Positions 62,089 through 64,000 of a DNA stretch of 64,000 nt are shown here, in pieces. Location of the stretch: NCBI GenBank assembly GCA_900404475.1, contig OUQQ01000016.1, forward strand, positions 1 to 64,000. The letters run 5' to 3'. The notes beneath the pieces are model-generated. The model made no database searches, was not told the DNA's origin, and saw nothing but the letters and a program-made list of their open reading frames with translations. The stretch is from Spongospora subterranea (taxonomy: Eukaryota; Endomyxa; Phytomyxea; Plasmodiophorida; Plasmodiophoridae). Position 1 is the stretch's first letter, and each line of letters begins with the position of its first letter. A program made the translations under genes and the position numbers.

Positions 62089-62676
62089 TCACGGTTGTCT
62101 CCGTATTTGTTTAACTGTTTTGATTTTGGGCCCGAACTTCCCGATCTTGTTCTCACTCTCAGCGTGAGCTTGTTCTCCTACTTTTACCGTGAGATGCGAT
62201 CTCCGACGAACAAGCTGTCCAGTACGTCCTAGAATCTCGTCAGTATAAAAGGAACAGATTGAACCCAGATAGACCTCGTCCATGGATTGATATCATTCTG
62301 GTGTATGTTCCTTTTCCCACCACAGCTTCTTTGACTACGAGACGATCGCGGTTCATACCGAAGTTGTTGACAGCGTTGTTAACCGCGTTCTCAATACATT
62401 TCCTAACAAACACCGACTTTCGCTTCTCATTGAGCTCCATCTGAATTATGGCTTCTGATGCAGATAAGCCGCGAACTAATCGGGCGATCTGTTTCAAATT
62501 CGGTGAAACTTCACATAAAGTTGATACGCAATAGCGCTCGCTACCTCGTTCAGCTTTTTGGGACTGATACTGATGTTGCGATGATGGGCGAGCGCAATCT
62601 TGTGTGTCGAAAGGGCCAGTTGGGTGGAAAACAACCGGCAAACCGGGCTGCACAGAGAACGCATCTGCCAGATCAT
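62089..62676 (-). CDS. MRPL22: Mitochondrial ribosomal protein uL22m (MRPL22)
   Basis: uL22m is a large-subunit protein of the mitochondrial ribosome near the exit tunnel. Three exons (62545-62676, 62275-62488, 62089-62228) sum to 486 nt, or 161 residues. The N-terminus is Arg/Ser-rich without acidic residues (MRSLCSPVCRLFS), typical of a mitochondrial targeting peptide. The body reads NISISPKKLNE, IARLVRGLSASEAIIQMELN, RKCIENAVNNAVNNFGMN, KGTYTRMISIHGRG, then RRRSHLTVKV. Either the ATG at 62676 or the one at 62664 could be the start. PRP6 converges with it from the left, 104 bp away. Confidence 0.92.
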
Positions 62677-62872
62677 GACGAAGGAGACTGAATCTGTGCG
62701 ATGGCAGAAGAGCAACCCCAGGTACAGTGGAATACAGGAGTTGGTCGGCGGCGCTACGGACCAGATCTACACTCCTATCATTGAATGGATATTCCAGAGC
62801 GTCGCTCAATCACCTCAAACCGAAACGGCCTAGCACATATCACAGACATTTGAAATCATAAATTGATAGTGG

Positions 62873-63247
62873 TCAAGTTTGCGATTTTTTTATTTGTAGA
62901 CATCGGCTGATTATTGCGCGTTGGGTCCATGCAAGATCCCTCATCAGACTGGAATATGTTGGTTTGCTAGGCTGGGCGACCACCGATTGTGTCCTCAGTG
63001 CTGGTTCCTCGCTGGGAGCTGGTGGCGCCACCCATGTTGGATATACAAGCTTACTATCGGATCTCCACACGATGACCGTTGCATCTCCGACACTTCTTGC
63101 AATCTCTTCGTACAGCCGCCTGGTCTCGAACAGCCTCTTGCGAACCCTATGGCCGCGATATCTGGATTGGATAATCACGGACGCTCTCTCTTCCATATGT
63201 GGAACAAACGGGTATTTGCGGCTTGAGAAGCGAGACGCCATGGCCAT
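62873..63247 (-). CDS. IQ-motif protein, IQCC-like
   Basis: A single exon of about 124 residues. An IQ calmodulin-binding motif reads IIQSRYRGHRVRKRLF and is followed by FETRRLYEEI. A C-terminal helix, LMRDLAWTQRAIISR, resembles the end of animal IQCC, where a similar Leu-Trp-Leu-Gln-x-Ala-Ile-x-Ser-Arg helix occurs. An in-frame codon at 63316 could extend it, but no conserved sequence supports that. The link to IQCC is by resemblance of order only. Confidence 0.6.
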   Translation of the reverse strand: MAMASRFSSRKYPFVPHMEERASVIIQSRYRGHRVRKRLFETRRLYEEIARSVGDATVIVWRSDSKLVYPTWVAPPAPSEEPALRTQSVVAQPSKPTYSSLMRDLAWTQRAIISRCLQIKKSQT

Positions 63248-63426
63248 GGCGTAACAATGTGCGTGGACTGTCACAGGGTCATGCACAACCCATCTCTCGA
63301 TAATGTGAACGACCATGTTATATCTGGTCGCGGGCGAGATATAATAGGCTACCGACTACCTCGCGAATACGGGAACTCGACGATTGCCTGTTCCTGGCCA
63401 CATATGTCGAGGACCTCATTATTGCA

Positions 63427-63770
63427 TCACGGTCCTTGACTAGTATCATGCATTTGATGGCTAGCGACCAATTCACGAATAAAATGATGCCGAAGAGCAA
63501 GATGTTTCATTGAGTGATTGATTTCATATTGAGAGGTCAGGCGACGGCCATCTGTGTCTATTCCGACGGTACTACCCAGATCCTTCGTATGCAGATATGG
63601 GCCGCGATTTGGACCATCAAAATGGAACTTGCTGTCTTTCCCATCAACTTTGGGGATATCGACACTTGTCGAAAGCATATCCTGGTGGTTCTGGTCCGGT
63701 TATCGATGTTTGTTTTCTGGTGACGCTCCAAACGCCTAATCTCTTGGTCTAGTTCCGCGTCTAACAAACA
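63427..63770 (-). pseudogene. pol: Ty1/Copia RNase H C-terminal remnant
   Basis: The minus strand reads INHSMKHLALRHHFIRELVA at about 63455-63520, the conserved Copia pattern of a Lys-His-Ile-x-Ile-Arg-x-His-Phe-Ile-Arg-Glu motif near the end of RNase H. Sequence on both sides is in other frames. No LTR was seen. Confidence 0.65.
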
Positions 63771-63902
63771 TGTGTGCGGGTTCTGTCGTTGATGCCTCCT
63801 TTCTCCCCCTTTTCCGGCATGTCTGGGAGCTTGTTGGGACTGGTAATCTGTTCAAGTTTCATGCAATCGAGGAGTGCCGAGCACGAGCCGGACCGACTAC
63901 AG

Positions 63903-64000
63903 TAGGTTTGTTAGATCGGAGAGGGTTAATCGCCATCAGCTTCAACAGTTGACCTGGAAATGTGGAAGCTGATGGCGATAACCCAGGGTTACCAAACCTA
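63903..64000. repeat. Imperfect inverted repeat at the window edge
   Basis: 63903-63943 pairs with 63965-64000: TAACCCAGGG-side and GGTTAATCGCCATCAGCTTC share a 14-base core, GCCATCAGCTTC with its complement, and the outer ends TAGGTTTG match. The loop is about 20 bases. It may continue beyond the window. Confidence 0.6.

Noticed and set aside
1..64000. CRISPR array, bacterial operon, rRNA or tRNA genes
   Set aside because: None seen. Tandem repeats here lack spacers, and the genes are intron-bearing eukaryotic ones; I could not run a tRNA scan.

Overview
The window is nuclear DNA of a eukaryote with many short spliceosomal introns (mostly 43-100 nt, GT-AG, one probable GC-AG). Gene content points to an organism that builds motile cilia or flagella: C2CD3, IFT54/TRAF3IP1, ARL6/BBS3 and an IQ-motif protein lie here beside a Polycomb E(z) methyltransferase and a calcium-activated (SK-type) K+ channel. 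A zoosporic fungus, a unicellular holozoan or another flagellated protist would fit; the sequence alone does not decide.

Layout. 1-1.2 kb: a protein with three copies of an unfamiliar Cys/Trp-Gly repeat. 1.7-3.3 kb: a decayed pogo/Jerky-like DDE transposase. 3.3-5.4 kb: no gene, two inverted-repeat elements. 5.4-20 kb: a dense housekeeping block of APC1, a RING-LON ubiquitin ligase (LONRF-like), TAF10 and the SKI2 RNA helicase. 20-22.3 kb: nothing firm. 22.3-24.2 kb: E(z). 24.2-36 kb: a repeat-rich island with a broken OTU-protease gene, a Ty3/Gypsy integrase-chromodomain remnant between LTR-like repeats (one LTR carries a 24-bp satellite and a 534-base assembly gap), a Tnp2/CACTA-like transposase lying in a large inverted duplication, a catalytically damaged Tigger/pogo transposase with an inverted partial copy, and a PIF/Harbinger scrap. 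36-44.2 kb: C2CD3 and RPN8/PSMD7. 44.3-45.4 kb: a minisatellite and a Gypsy RNase H remnant. 45.8-48.2 kb: SK-type channel. 49.1-52 kb: IFT54 and ARL6, head to head. 52.2-57.4 kb: SAC3/GANP mRNA-export protein with CCCH fingers. 58.2-62 kb: PRP6 splicing factor. 62.1-63.3 kb: mitochondrial uL22 and an IQCC-like protein. 63.4 kb to the end: Copia remnant and an inverted repeat cut by the window edge.

The genes are mostly single-copy housekeeping or ciliary genes rather than an operon-like pathway. The main functional grouping is ciliary: C2CD3 (distal centriole), IFT54 (IFT-B) and ARL6 (BBSome recruiter) fall within about 16 kb, and IFT54 and ARL6 share a 193-bp intergenic region that may act as one bidirectional promoter. 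For nine genes the exon joins given here were checked by hand: the lengths sum to a multiple of three and the joined reading matches the family. Joins in SKI2, SAC3, PRP6 and the channel are only partly resolved.
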